Source: Termitomyces sp. T153
Taxonomy: Eukaryota; Basidiomycota; Agaricomycetes; Agaricales; Lyophyllaceae
Length of the DNA stretch: 64,000 nucleotides
Assembly: GCA_018296165.2 (NCBI GenBank)
Contig: JACKQL020000083.1
Location: 148,291 to 212,290 of the forward strand
Direction of reading: 5' to 3'
Positions 1 through 10,609 of this stretch are shown in pieces. The position numbers and the translations under genes were made by a program. Each line of letters opens with the position of its first letter. Position 1 is the stretch's first letter. The notes under the pieces are model-generated. The model did no database searches and was not told where the DNA came from. It worked only from the letters and a program-made list of their open reading frames with translations.

Positions 1-3000
1 ACGACATACCCTTGTCGATGCAGAGTCTGTGAAGCTACTTGATGAAAGCCGGTATCTGGACTGGTATATCATTAAGTGAGTGGCATGGCGCAATAGGCGT
101 GTTTATTCCTCTCAACTTGTATTTTGTAAAGGTCGTTGAACAGAGACAACAAGCACAGTGTTGAGAAGGAGCAGGTCATCAAGCTGATCAGAACGATGGT
201 TGAAATTGGGACTGTGAAGGGTGAAAAAATGACATCCGGTGGTGGCACAGGTGTCGTTCCCATTTCAGAGCCTATTATGCGCGCCATCATTGCTGTTGCT
301 GAGCAGCCCGAAGACCCTTTTAGGCCAATATGTATCGAAACCCTTGCGGAGATTTGTGCGTATTTCTTGCCCCAAGCCAAACTCGATGTTAACAACTTGT
401 TCATGAAGTATTGATTGACATCGACTTGGTTTCTAGGACTGGTGGCATTGGGATGCTTTTGCATACGTTGGGGGATGGACCAATAGAACTCGCACCTCTT
501 CTTTCCGCGGCGTTTCTGCATATTGTGGACTCCCCTCGAACTCGTGTCCATCTGCAAGTAGGAAGAGATTTAGAGGTAAGTAAGGTGCCCATGTGTTTCT
601 TCTCGCAATATCTGACTGTCTCATCCAGCTTGCCCTTTCTGCCATAACTGATGCTTATGGCAAAGGTCCTGATCATGTTGACCGAATGAAAAGTTGTTCG
701 AGAGTGCTACAATCTATGCTACGGACATGGAGTGGTATGTGATGTCAAAGTGCCCGCTGCTTTCAATCCTGATATGTGGACCATCAGGACTGATGTATTT
801 TTGTATGGATGATATGCGCGCCATCCGGTCTATAGTTGATACACTTCGAATACCTTCTCTTGACTCAAGGGTTTGTGATCAATCTTATTGATATTTTTCA
901 CTAATTCGAAAAAACTTACGGGCACACAAGGAAATCATTCTCGACATGTTCTTTGACCTCCTCAATATCAGACCACCAGAATGGCATCAAACATTTATTA
1001 CTGGTCGGCGACTGACAAGTGAGCTCTCACTGCTACTCGATTAAGCAATGTGTAGTTGATGCCTCGTAAAGTGTACCAATCTCCTCGAGATGCGGGAGAT
1101 GCGCGGATAGAGCCAGAAGGAAGTGAAAAAGGATACCAGACGTTTAAGTTGACGGATCAATATATCGCCCTCTTAGTTCTCGTCCTCAGTCATGCAGGGC
1201 TTTGTGAAGTGAGTTTACGCCGATAATTGCCGAAGCTGTTTACCCCTTCTCTATGTCAGGCTCTCTCAAACATGCTAGAAGAGTCAATAAATGGGACCAA
1301 TCTGACGCGCAAAGCTACTTTGTTGCTTGCAGAGGTTCTCCAGATGGCTAATCGAGTACTCCCGCTCTCCGTAGCAGCCAAGATTCAGGTATGTGTCGGT
1401 TTCTAGAAATGAATTTTGAATACATCTTCCGTTCTTATGCTAGGCAATTCCTGAAGTGTTCGATAAAGCCACGCACTATAGTGATGGAGAACATCGCATC
1501 ATTGGTACTACGGCCATGTCGGCTATTGACAGTCTCAATCGTAATCGAGCGCGGTTACAGCCAAGCACAGTGAGAACCAATCGTCCGAGGTTTGTTGGTG
1601 GGCTCAGGAACTGAAGTTTGGAATCCTGATATGAATTGTAGAGCTAACTCTGTCGAAGACGCTGTGCGTCGTGGCCAGAGGCATGTTGAGCAAGTGAAGT
1701 TGAAGATGAACATGCAAATGGACGACAAGACGTTCCAGTCCTGTTTACTTGAGACCCAAGTGAGAGGACAGAACTGTTTCTTTGTAAATCGCTTTCTGAT
1801 GCCTCGAATAGGTAATGCTCACAAAAGATTCGACCAAGTGGCATTTCGAGACCCTTCAAGAGTTTATCGAGGGCCCTTTATTGAACCCGAAACGAATGGA
1901 GGAGGCCATCAAAGTGTCAAGATTTGTGCGGCGCCTCATGACATTCTTCCATCCCTTTAGTCATCGATTCTCCGACATGCCTCGGAATAAGGTGATCAGT
2001 ATCCTCCATTGACATGCAGAGCGATACTGATCTATTCTTTCATTAGTCCAACATCAAATGGGTACGACTAGGATGTTCGCTATTGTCAACACTGATGACG
2101 AGCGCCGACGGCGTGCGATACTTGGGTACTGAGGATCAATTTCTCTCGCAAATTGTCAAGAGCTTCGCGCAGCTGGATCCTGTATGTCTTTCCTTCTTAT
2201 CTCTTATGTCGATGTTTATAATCGTACCCTGCAGTTCAACGGTGTACCTGATTCGGATCCCATTTTTTCCAAGAAACGCGTTGCAGACACATTGACATAT
2301 GGCTACTTGGAGATGCTAGGAACACTCAGCAAACACAAAGAGGGTATTGAGTGGGTGATAGATAGGGAACCCGTGTTAGCCGCTATCGCTCAAAAGGTTA
2401 TTATGGCAGGCTTCTGGAAAAGTTCAAGGTCTTCACAGCATTCTACCATCTGAGCGAATTGCGCAGTCGAGAAGATCTTATCAAAGGGATCATCGAAAAC
2501 CTTGACTACAGCATGTTCGTTATTTAACAGCATATTGTGATCTATGGCTAAAAGATATGTGCAATAGTGATGGTCATCCTCGAATTGTCTTGTCGAAGGC
2601 GCTTACCTCCAGCTACAAGGTATTATCATCACTATTGTTTATTCATCGCACTGGACTGAAACGAAATCCAGCACATTCGCCTTTTTGCCACACAACACTT
2701 GGGTGATTTGATACGTGGATCTGCGAATGCCAATGCGTGGACTCTGCGCCTTCTTCTTACGCAACTGTACGATCCCGCACCAGAAGTATGCGAGCTCGCA
2801 GTACATTTCCTTCAGGGATTGTGTGAAGACAAGGACATATTGCAACTAGTGGTTGAAATGCAACCTACGATGGACCATTTAGGGGAAATTGGTCATCCTC
2901 TGTTGATGAAGTGTGTGGTTATTTCAATCGAACTCTGCGTGCGCAGCTCATGTTTTCGGAGATTCATGTCGACGTCAATGGGATTCCGGTACCTTTACGA

Positions 3001-4421
3001 CGCTGGTTACATTGACCGTGAAATGGACATGTGGTTCAACGTCTGTACTTGTGTATCGTCATATTCAATACTAGCTGAGAGTATTATTATAGGAACGGAA
3101 CATTTGCTATGTTGTACAAGTGGAGGTCTTTCTTGTAAAAGCATTTGCTAACAATTCTGATGATGATGACGATCTTTTGTCTGTTCTTTCTATCTTCTCT
3201 TCTGTGCCATCAAACATTGACTAGGTTGATTGTAGGGCTTTTGACGGCACTGTACCACCTCATTTTTACGGCGAGATGGCCAAGACAGAGCTAGGCTGTC
3301 AGATCCTACAGGAAAAGGGGCATTTTACGGAGTTTTCGCAGTTCATCCGAAAGCACAGTGATGAGAGTGAAGACATGGAGTTGATCATGAAGTTGAAGAG
3401 CATTCTGTGGGCTGTGGTACGTGTCCCGAGTCTCATTTCATCCCTCAAAGGTGAACCATTGACCCTACTAGGGTAATGTGGGTGCAACGGAAGGAGGCCT
3501 TCCTTTTCTGGAGGAGGAAGAAATCATTCCGGCTGTTCTGGCAATCGCAGAGAAGTCTCCCGTCCCCTCAATACGCGGGTATGTTACATGGAAAAAAAGT
3601 CAAGGGGTCCGAATTGATTAATGTTGTGAATAAGGACCTGTTTCTTCGTGCTCGGGCTCATATCATCAACATCTCAAGGTGCTGAATTCTTGGATGACTA
3701 TCAATGGGAAGCTACACTTGATCCTCTTGGCATGCCAACCGGACTGTGTGTGCCAATCGACTTCCAGGCGTTCACTACTGTACGTGTTTTGTGATCTCAG
3801 CTGCATATAAATGATTTACTAGTTGTCGCAGATACCGTCTTGGTCGCCAGTCATAGCCAATAGGACATTGGGTCGAGTCATACCACCAACCGCTGAAGCT
3901 GAGATTGAGGTTATCACGGCTATCCAGAATCTTGCAAATACTGTCATTGCTAACGCGTCATCACGATCACTAGTGAGGTAAATCCGTTCGACTTCCTATT
4001 CCTCAATGTGTTCAAATTCGTGCATAGGATGAAATCTCGTCCTGAGTATCGTCACATCTTCACTTCTCCCACCATGCTCTACCGAGCGCTCAACATCATT
4101 TCGACGCAACGATATCGCCTCCCCATACGACGTTTCGTTGTTGACCTCTTCAACCTAGAGCTGAACCAAGAACTAGTGCAGAAGCTAAAACAGTGTGGAA
4201 CGGCGTTGAGAGTTCATCCTTCCTACAAGCTGTCAGCATCAGATACTAGCCGCTTGAGCATGTTTGGTCCTCTGGGCAGGCCGCGGAGGACGTCAATAAG
4301 CGACGAAGAAGACGAGCTCGATCCTCCGACAGCAAATGCTGTTCCTACAGAAGCTCAGGAGCCTGTTATCACACTCCAACCCATCCATAAAGTTGTTGGA
4401 TTCACAATTGCAGTTAACTAA
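1..4421 (+). CDS. tsc11: RICTOR/TSC11 (Ste16) homologue, TORC2 scaffold; 5' end outside window
   Basis: This is the C-terminal part of the TORC2 subunit RICTOR (AVO3/TSC11 in budding yeast), which scaffolds the TOR kinase complex controlling AGC kinases and the actin cytoskeleton. The gene is already open at base 1, so the N-terminus lies upstream. About fifteen exons are separated by roughly 50-nt introns; the first donor follows base 75 and the next exon starts at 131. Exon 2 carries the armadillo-like motif IMRAIIAVAEQPEDPFRPI. Around 2,080-2,400 there is a RICTOR_M-like stretch. The clearest signature is the RICTOR_V domain: LKSILWAV, then GNVGATEGG (from 3,479), then TCFFVLGLISS (from about 3,638). 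The last exon (from 4,028) carries the conserved LYRALNIISTQRYRLP and ends in an acidic Ser-rich tail; stop TAA at 4,419-4,421. No breaks seen. Assignment is firm; the exact upstream splice sites are inferred by eye. Confidence 0.9.
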
Positions 4422-4649
4422 CACTACTCGTTTTATACCCTAAGGAAATCTGGACCAATGTATCACGTACAATGCTTTCGGAACTTTGTAATATAACTGT
4501 ATCTATGGTGACCGATGATTCAACTTGATACCTAGAATCATTTTAAAGGGAGTCATTTATAAACACTGAAGTAAATGAAGGGCGTGTAAATCAAGCAATG
4601 CCAAATAAGCCTCAATCTCTGCTGGAACGAGCCGGAGCAACTTGCAGCT
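4422..4649. promoter_or_regulatory. Intergenic spacer, TSC11 3' side and NDUFS4 promoter
   Basis: A 228-bp AT-rich spacer between two genes on the same strand. It must hold the terminator of the upstream gene and the promoter of the downstream one. No specific element is recognised. Confidence 0.4.
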
Positions 4650-5409
4650 ATGTCTTTACTCCAGGTCTGTCGCCTTGCAACGAGAGGCTCATTATCACGA
4701 TCTCAGGCAACATTCAGCCGTGGTCTTGCCATTGATTCAGCCCCTCCTGTGACTACAGAGGCCAAAAAGGAACCGTCGGACATTATTCCTGCCCAGCCTG
4801 CTCGTGATGTATTGGTCGCCGATGTGATTAGTGGCGCTCCATGTGCGTGTTGCAGTCCGAATAAATCTATATTTCTATACCCAACCATACGTTCTTTAGC
4901 TGAATTACGCCACCGGGCAGTGAGGATCTACCAGCCCACCCGTAACACAATGCAGAGTGGTGGAGCTAAGTCCGAGCGCTGGAGAGTAGACTGGGACATT
5001 CTTCAAGGTGGTGGGCGTTGGGAGAACCCGTTGATGGGATATGCAAGCTCGTGAGCGGTCTCATCGGTCAAGTCATGCTGACGGTCCCTTAATACGAATG
5101 CTGCCGCTCTTTTTTTTAACAGTGCCGATTACATGCAGGGTACCCGCATGTCGTTCCGGTCAAAGGAGGATGCCATCCATTTCGCAGAAAAGCAGGGTGC
5201 GTATCATGTACAATCTTGATATGTTCGAGTCTGACTCTTACAACTAGGGTGGGATTATTACATGTATGTGCCTTGGGCTGATCACTATACCCAGACCTAT
5301 GCTCATCTGTCGCAGCCAACCACCAACTGTCAAACGAATTCCACCCAAGAACTACGCCGAGAACTATGTATACCGTCCGGGCAAACTCAGAATTATGAAG
5401 ACAAAGTAG
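4650..5409 (+). CDS. NDUFS4: NADH:ubiquinone oxidoreductase 18/21-kDa Fe-S protein 4 (NDUFS4)
   Basis: Accessory subunit of mitochondrial complex I, located on the matrix arm near the NADH-oxidising module. The first exon begins MSLLQVCRLATRGSLSRSQ, an Arg/Ser-rich amphipathic presequence typical of matrix import. Exon 2 starts near 4,900 with the family core RAVRIYQPTRNTMQSGG and RWRVDWDILQGGGRWENPL. Later exons read MSFRSKEDAIHFAEKQGWDYY, split by an intron after KQG, and finish with RPGKLRIMKTK, a typical fungal C-terminus. All donors are GTGCG/GTGAG/GTATG and all acceptors end in AG. Stop TAG at 5,407-5,409. Length is about that of fungal NDUFS4. It converges on RPT5 across a spacer of 148 bp. 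No sign of damage. Confidence 0.93.
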
Positions 5410-5557
5410 ATGTCCGATATCTAGACACCCCTAGTGGAATGTTTAATCTCATGAATCCAAAACAAGCACTCTATCAGACCGACAAGTCTTCAAGGTTTGG
5501 ACTACACGGTGAGACTGCGTCACCAGATTATAGAGTGTGAATAAAAACACAAAGATA

Positions 5558-7192
5558 CTAAGCGAAATACATGAGGTTGTTCTTCTTCTTGGCTTGAACT
5601 GGGATTGTAGTCAGCACGATTGAGAAGCCAGATCATGGGAAAGATACCCACCCTCAGCAATGCCGCTGAGGAAGTGCTCATGACCCAACTTTGTCGCACC
5701 CTCTCTTAGCGCAATCATACCAGCCTCCACACAAACTGCCTTCAACTGGGCAGCATTAAACTCGTCCGTACTTCGCGCCAGCTCCTCGTAGTTGACGTCA
5801 GGTGAGATGGTCATCTTGCGTGAGTGAATCTCAAGAATCCTGGCACGAGCGCTTTCATTTGGCAGAGGGAACTCGATCTTCCTGTCAAGACGACCAGAAC
5901 GGAGAAGAGCAGGGTCCAATATATCAATTCGGTTGGTGGCGGCAATAACCTGAAGAGCAAAGATCAACTTTTTGCACATCTAGGCCACAGGAGGACTCGC
6001 CTTGATTCTCTCATCACTGCTAAAGCCGTCTAACTGGTTGAGAAGTTCGAGCATTGTTCGTTGAACCTCCCGGTCACCACTCTTCTCAGAGTCAAACCGT
6101 TTGGTTCCTATCGCGTCCAGTTCATCGATGAAGATGATTGCAGGTGCCTTCTCCTTTGCCAGAGCGAATGCATCGCGAACAAGTTTTGCGCCGTCTCCAA
6201 TGAACATTTGAACAAGGGATGGGCCAGCAAGTTTGAGATAACATGCTTTTGTTGAGGCGGCGCAGGCACGAGCGAGCAACGTTTTACCAGTACCTAAACA
6301 AGATGACCATAAAGACTTTATGGTATAGGAGAAAGAGAAACATACCAGGAGGACCATACATAAGACATCCCTTGGGCGGACGGATGCCCAGGGTTTTGAA
6401 CTTGTCGGCCTGTTCCATAGGAAGAACGATAGCTTCAACTAGCTCCTCGATCTGCTTCTCCAGTCCACCGATGTCGGTATATGTTTCTGTTGGACGCTCA
6501 TCAACCTCCATAGCTTTCACACGCGAGTCGAATTCAGCTGGTAGAGTATCAAGAACCAGATATGAATCCTTATTGACACCAACGAGATCGCCTGGCTGGA
6601 GTTTCTCTGGTGGAACAAGGCCGATCAAAGGGAGGAAAACGGTTTGGCGAGTGGAGGTCTTGATGACGGCGCATTTGCCCTTGCGCATAGAGTCTAGATC
6701 TTGATTTGCACCGTCCTCTTCCACTTCGGGGTCCACATCGAGAATCTGAGCGTCTCGCTAAGCAAAATAGATAGTCGTGGCGGTATCCTCATCCTCACCT
6801 CTACGATGTTTCCAACCAAGTAAGGCAGAACCTTGTTCTGTTTGATCTTTTCTCCATTGTCTCGAATCTTTTCCTTCATCGTACTCTGTTCGTGTTGCAG
6901 TCGTGTGGTCTCTGACCTCATCACCTGAGATCATGGTCATTATGCCGTTTAGTCCACGGTAAATCCCCCAGACCTTAATATCATTGTCTAAAAGCCGTAT
7001 TCTTGTCAATATTTCATCTGTTGTGAGCGACAATACGTCTTCAGGAATGTCTGCCCATGTTTCCTCCTCAGGAACATCGGGAGTGGTGTCCATTGCTACA
7101 TCAGCGGCCGGTACCGGCTGTGACGACGACGGGACCTCTGGCTGCTTTTCTGGATTTGTCGGGGGGTCATTTGGTGGAGGAACGGAAGACAT
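5558..7192 (-). CDS. RPT5: 26S proteasome regulatory AAA-ATPase subunit RPT5 (PSMC3)
   Basis: One of six AAA ATPases in the base of the 19S particle that unfolds ubiquitinated substrates. The N-terminus (start at 7,192) is acidic and Pro-rich, followed by a coiled coil ([18 protein letters not shown]), the OB domain, and an AAA module with Walker A GPPGTGKT (split by an intron), Walker [12 protein letters not shown] and the ISS/SRH segment [19 protein letters not shown]. The protein ends [10 protein letters not shown], stop at 5,558-5,560. The last three residues YFA occupy the HbYX gate-opening motif, with Phe at the usual Tyr position. Five or so introns; the one at 5,950-6,000 has a GC-AG border (AAG|GCGAGT). 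A GT donor there would add residues or break the frame. The gene is divergent from EAF6 over only 92 bp. Confidence 0.95.
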
Positions 7193-7284
7193 GGCGAGGA
7201 GAGGGATAAACGCGTTCAGGAAGGACGCGTGTCCTCACTTCGGTCCAAGCACAGCCAAACACAACTTCCCTTTCCCCGATTCTC
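7193..7284. promoter_or_regulatory. Divergent RPT5/EAF6 promoter with two ACGCGT boxes
   Basis: The 92 bp between the two start codons must hold both core promoters or 5' UTRs. Two ACGCGT palindromes sit at 7,210-7,215 and 7,225-7,230, 15 bp apart. ACGCGT is the known MluI cell-cycle box bound by the MBF complex in ascomycete yeasts. Whether it acts so here is inference. Confidence 0.4.
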
Positions 7285-7966
7285 ATGGCCGAAGCTGGCC
7301 CCGGGCCATCTGCTGAAGAAAGGGCGCGCTACGAGACCCTCAAGAACGAACTCAAGAAGGCCCTGCCAAAGAAACGACAGGCTGATAAACAGCTCGTACG
7401 TCCAAATGAGCTGCCCACGCGGCTTGGCGTCTCACACTCCACCAGGCCACTGTGGAAGTTCAGATATACAACCTCGAAGCTCACTATCTGACGGAAACTG
7501 CGGCTCACAGTGGAGGAAATATTATACAAGGCTTTGATGGTTACCTCAAGAACCAAACGACGAACCGGAGAAAGTACGAGATAAATGACCAGGATCGGCT
7601 CTTTTCCAAGAGCAGCCTGACATACCAGAAGGCGTGTATTTTGTTTTTGCGTGTATTTTCTATATTTTTACGCCTTTACAGTCGCTTGAACTCCTAGGAG
7701 AAGGCGACGAATCTACAGCTACAAATGACGAATTCCACAAGCAACCAACACCAGGTGTAACCACTGTTGTCGTACCTCCTGCCACGAGAACACAAGAACT
7801 TTCAGTCGCACAACAGAAGAGAATCAGGGATAGAGAATACCAACGAAGGAAACGGTCAAGTGCGAGCCTCAGGGATAACGGCGACAGTGATGAGGAAATT
7901 ATCAGTGCGGCGAGTACGACCTCAAGGCGGCCAGCGAAGAGGGCCCGTTTGGCAGATGATGATTAA
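7285..7966 (+). CDS. EAF6: EAF6-like subunit of NuA4 histone acetyltransferase
   Basis: Small coiled-coil subunit shared by NuA4/NuA3-type (MYST) histone acetyltransferase complexes; nuclear. Exons are 7,285-7,395, 7,446-7,631 and 7,682-7,966, giving 193 residues. Exon 1 encodes a Lys/Glu-rich helix (ARYETLKNELKKALPKKRQA). Exon 2 carries the family hallmark VQIYNLEAHYLTE followed by GGNIIQGFDGYL. The tail is basic and acidic, with KKR-like nuclear-localisation patches (RRPAKRARLADDD). The second intron, 7,632-7,681 (50 nt), begins AAG|GCGTGT, so it is a GC-AG intron; shifting to the nearby GT puts exon 3 out of frame. Convergent with RRP40 (115 bp apart). Confidence 0.88.
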
Positions 7967-8081
7967 TGATGTATCCTTGTAAGTGCTACATAGAAACTTT
8001 TCCTCTATACGTCACACTGAATAGCTCCCTATGACAGATTGAAACTTGTATTGTAAATGTACTAATACACACATATCCTTA

Positions 8082-8943
8082 CTAGATGTCTAATGTTCCC
8101 AAAAACGCCTTGATACATGCTTCGTCCATTCCACCGCCATCTGGATCTACAGCTTCAATACACCTTGAGATGGCAATGATTTGTTTGGGTTCCTTCGCGT
8201 TGATCCACACCCGTCCATTCATCCCAACTGCAGCTTCTAGGGGAAACCTTGCTCCCAATAGAGGAAGAAGAAAATGTTTGGGATCCAGAAGACTTTAGAA
8301 AAGTATGGGTTACGGCGAATAGAAATGAATGTGTGATACATACTCGCGACACATTTTGAGACTGCACCTCACCAGGAAACCACCTTTAACCTCCCCGAAC
8401 CCTTCTGCTTTTCTTGTCTGAGCATCAAAACATTCCAGCTCCGGCTCCATGTCTTTATGTGCTAGTGAAACCCGCGCGTATACGACACATCCAATCTAAA
8501 TGGTCAGGCGCTGAGCCTCCAAAATAACTTGTATACAGTCCATACCAGACCTTGAGATTTGGTTTATTTCGTTTCGTTGCGCCCTCGAATGCGAGTCCGT
8601 CAAGCGATGCAGAGTGTGCAGCTCCAATGTCAACACGAAAACCGTCACCCACTTTCTGCACAATCACACCGATCACGGATTCTTGAGGTGCAGGAACGTA
8701 CTATTGAAGCGAAATAATGAGCCACCGATGGAATCGAGCATTGCTTTATATACGGACGCGTCTTGAATTGCTTTCCACCCACCATTTACTACCATTGGAC
8801 GAATGGTTTAGAGTCCCTGTTCGCGTTGTGATTATGCTCGGGCCGGCTTCGCCCGCATCAGGCCTCTGGAGAAGACCTGGACCAAGTTTCAGGTTGACAT
8901 GTTGTGCTGGTACAAGGGTACCAGGTAGTACGGTGGCCGACAT
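8082..8943 (-). CDS. RRP40: RNA exosome cap subunit RRP40 (EXOSC3)
   Basis: Cap protein of the RNA exosome, with S1 and KH folds that guide RNA into the barrel. Start at 8,943 (MSATVLPGTLVPAQHVNLKL). Exon 2 opens with the Rrp40 S1 strand YVPAPQESVIGVIVQKVGDG and contains FRVDIGAAHSASLDGLAFEG. An intron with donor AAG|GTCTGG precedes IGCVVYARVSLAHKDMEPEL. The C-terminal KH part contains the family GxNG motif as VGMNGRVWI, and the protein ends FLGTLDI, stop at 8,082-8,084. Expected size, no breaks. Divergent from VPS37 across 88 bp. A second RNA-surveillance gene (RED1-like) lies 17 kb away, but nothing suggests linkage in function. Confidence 0.93.
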
Positions 8944-9031
8944 CCGTGGTCAGTGGAGAAAAGTTTTGTTTGTGTCCTGATGATGTCTGATCAAGCTAAG
9001 TTTGACTCAACCGAGTATCACCACCATCTCT
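8944..9031. promoter_or_regulatory. Divergent RRP40/VPS37 promoter
   Basis: 88 bp between two divergent start codons, so both genes must share or overlap regulatory DNA. No recognisable TATA box or repeat motif. Confidence 0.4.
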
Positions 9032-9747
9032 ATGACTACACCTCTCCTCGCAGACTTTCCTGAATTAGCACATTTATTGTGCGTAAGATTTCTTCACAAT
9101 CTAGCCTACGATTGACGCAATTCATTCTTAGACGCGAAGATTTAGAGGATCTTCTAACTGATCCTCAGTATCTTCAAGCCGTATTTCACTCCCTAGATCG
9201 TGTAAAGACTCTCTATCAGGCTCATGCAGAGCTTGGGATGGCCAATGAGTCCATTGCCAGTACGGTTCATGTGTACCTTACCTTGTATGATTTAATGGAG
9301 GCGACAGACAACAATCTTAGACTCCAGGATAGCCTCTACCAGCTCCGGTCGGAAACACAGGAAGCCTTCAACGAAGCGAAGAGCCTAGAAGCCAGATGGA
9401 AAGAGATCGAAAAGGAGCAGAAGGAGGTCTACCAAGTACAGTCGTCCTTTCAATTCTTCCTAATATTCCCAGAACTGATATCCACATTACCACATTGCCA
9501 GCGCTTCTCACCGCAATTTCTTCTTATGCGGCTTAAACATAGTACCATCGCTCAAGACGACGCGTCCGAAGCACTTGCCTCCTCTTTCATTAATGAACAA
9601 ATGCAATCGGGTATATCGACGCCAAATGGAGGGGCAGGAGTCGATGAATTCATCAAAGAATTCAAGGAGTTGAGAAAGGTATATCACAAACGAGCGATGT
9701 GGGGCGAGCGATGGAGCGATGGTAAGATTGCTTGGAGAAGTGATTGA
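9032..9747 (+). CDS. VPS37: ESCRT-I subunit VPS37 (Mod_r domain)
   Basis: Stalk subunit of ESCRT-I, which sorts ubiquitinated membrane proteins into multivesicular bodies. Exons 9,032-9,078, 9,132-9,435 and 9,502-9,747 give 198 residues. The N-terminal start MTTPLLADFPELAHLL splices in frame to REDLEDLLTDPQYLQAVFHS, the start of the Mod_r fold. A long coiled coil (RSETQEAFNEAKSLEARWKE) follows, and the end carries the Mod_r C-terminal pattern FIKEFKELRKVYHKRAMWGE and W-x-DGKIAW. This is the compact Mod_r-only form seen in many fungi, without a UEV or membrane-binding extension. All junctions canonical. Firm. Confidence 0.9.
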
Positions 9748-10609
9748 GACGCTTCCTGTCTATCTACTCTGAGCCGCTGTGAAGAATGAGCCACGACGTG
9801 AGTGTTCTCCTGCCGTATTAGACAAGACAAAATCCCATGTTTTTGCTACAAGTCTAGATAACAAGAACCCTCCCTGGAAGATAGGATAACGGAAACCACG
9901 TTACTATTGGTTGGTGTAACCCTGTGCCCAGTCAAACTCGGCCTACAACTCGCCGAAGACGTTGGGATAATCAAGGACGTTTTGGTGGTGTCCTCAATGG
10001 ATCATTACTTCGACTTCGACCACTCCACAGTGGACACTTGCAAGCCATGGACGCCCTAATAATCCTGGTTCCTATAGTTTCATGATTCAATGGTGAAAAT
10101 CACGAACTCATACCTCGACCTGATACTCGGACCCTGAGAGCCCACTATCCTACGTCTTTACTGTTTAATCAAATTATTTCTCAGATCGTCTGGCCGAACA
10201 TCTATGCCTCTCATGTGCTTTCCAATGGCGGCAGTACTAATATCTCATGAGTAAATTTGCCTTCATCCCGTATCTCTGTCTTTCATTCAATATTAACCTG
10301 AAATACGGTACAACAGTATGCCTCGAAGCTTCAGGATGTACCATGCTAAAATTCAATCTCGATTTCATCCGGTACCAATCGTTCAAGGTTGCAGCCGCTA
10401 TACATGATTTCATATGCAGCCTTCGGCAGGACAATATCATTAACCTTCGGAACAAGTTTGAAGAGATAGAAGACACAACAATCAATGTCTCGATCAGCCT
10501 TTTTGTACGATTGAACCCAATCTGAATCAACTACAATGGGGAGTGGGCCAAAGTTCACTCGCTAGCGTCTCATGTCACTGACCCTACCTTGCTTGCTACC
10601 TACGTCTTC
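9748..10609. other. Intergenic region without a supportable gene
   Basis: 862 bp between the VPS37 stop and the NCA2 stop. Small open frames exist on both strands (for example 10,346-10,558 on the minus strand), but none shows a recognisable motif or convincing splice partners. It could hold 3' UTRs or a decayed gene. Confidence 0.4.

Noticed and set aside
10237..10558. Overlapping open frames on both strands between VPS37 and NCA2
   Set aside because: Short, no motif, no consistent splice partners on either strand.
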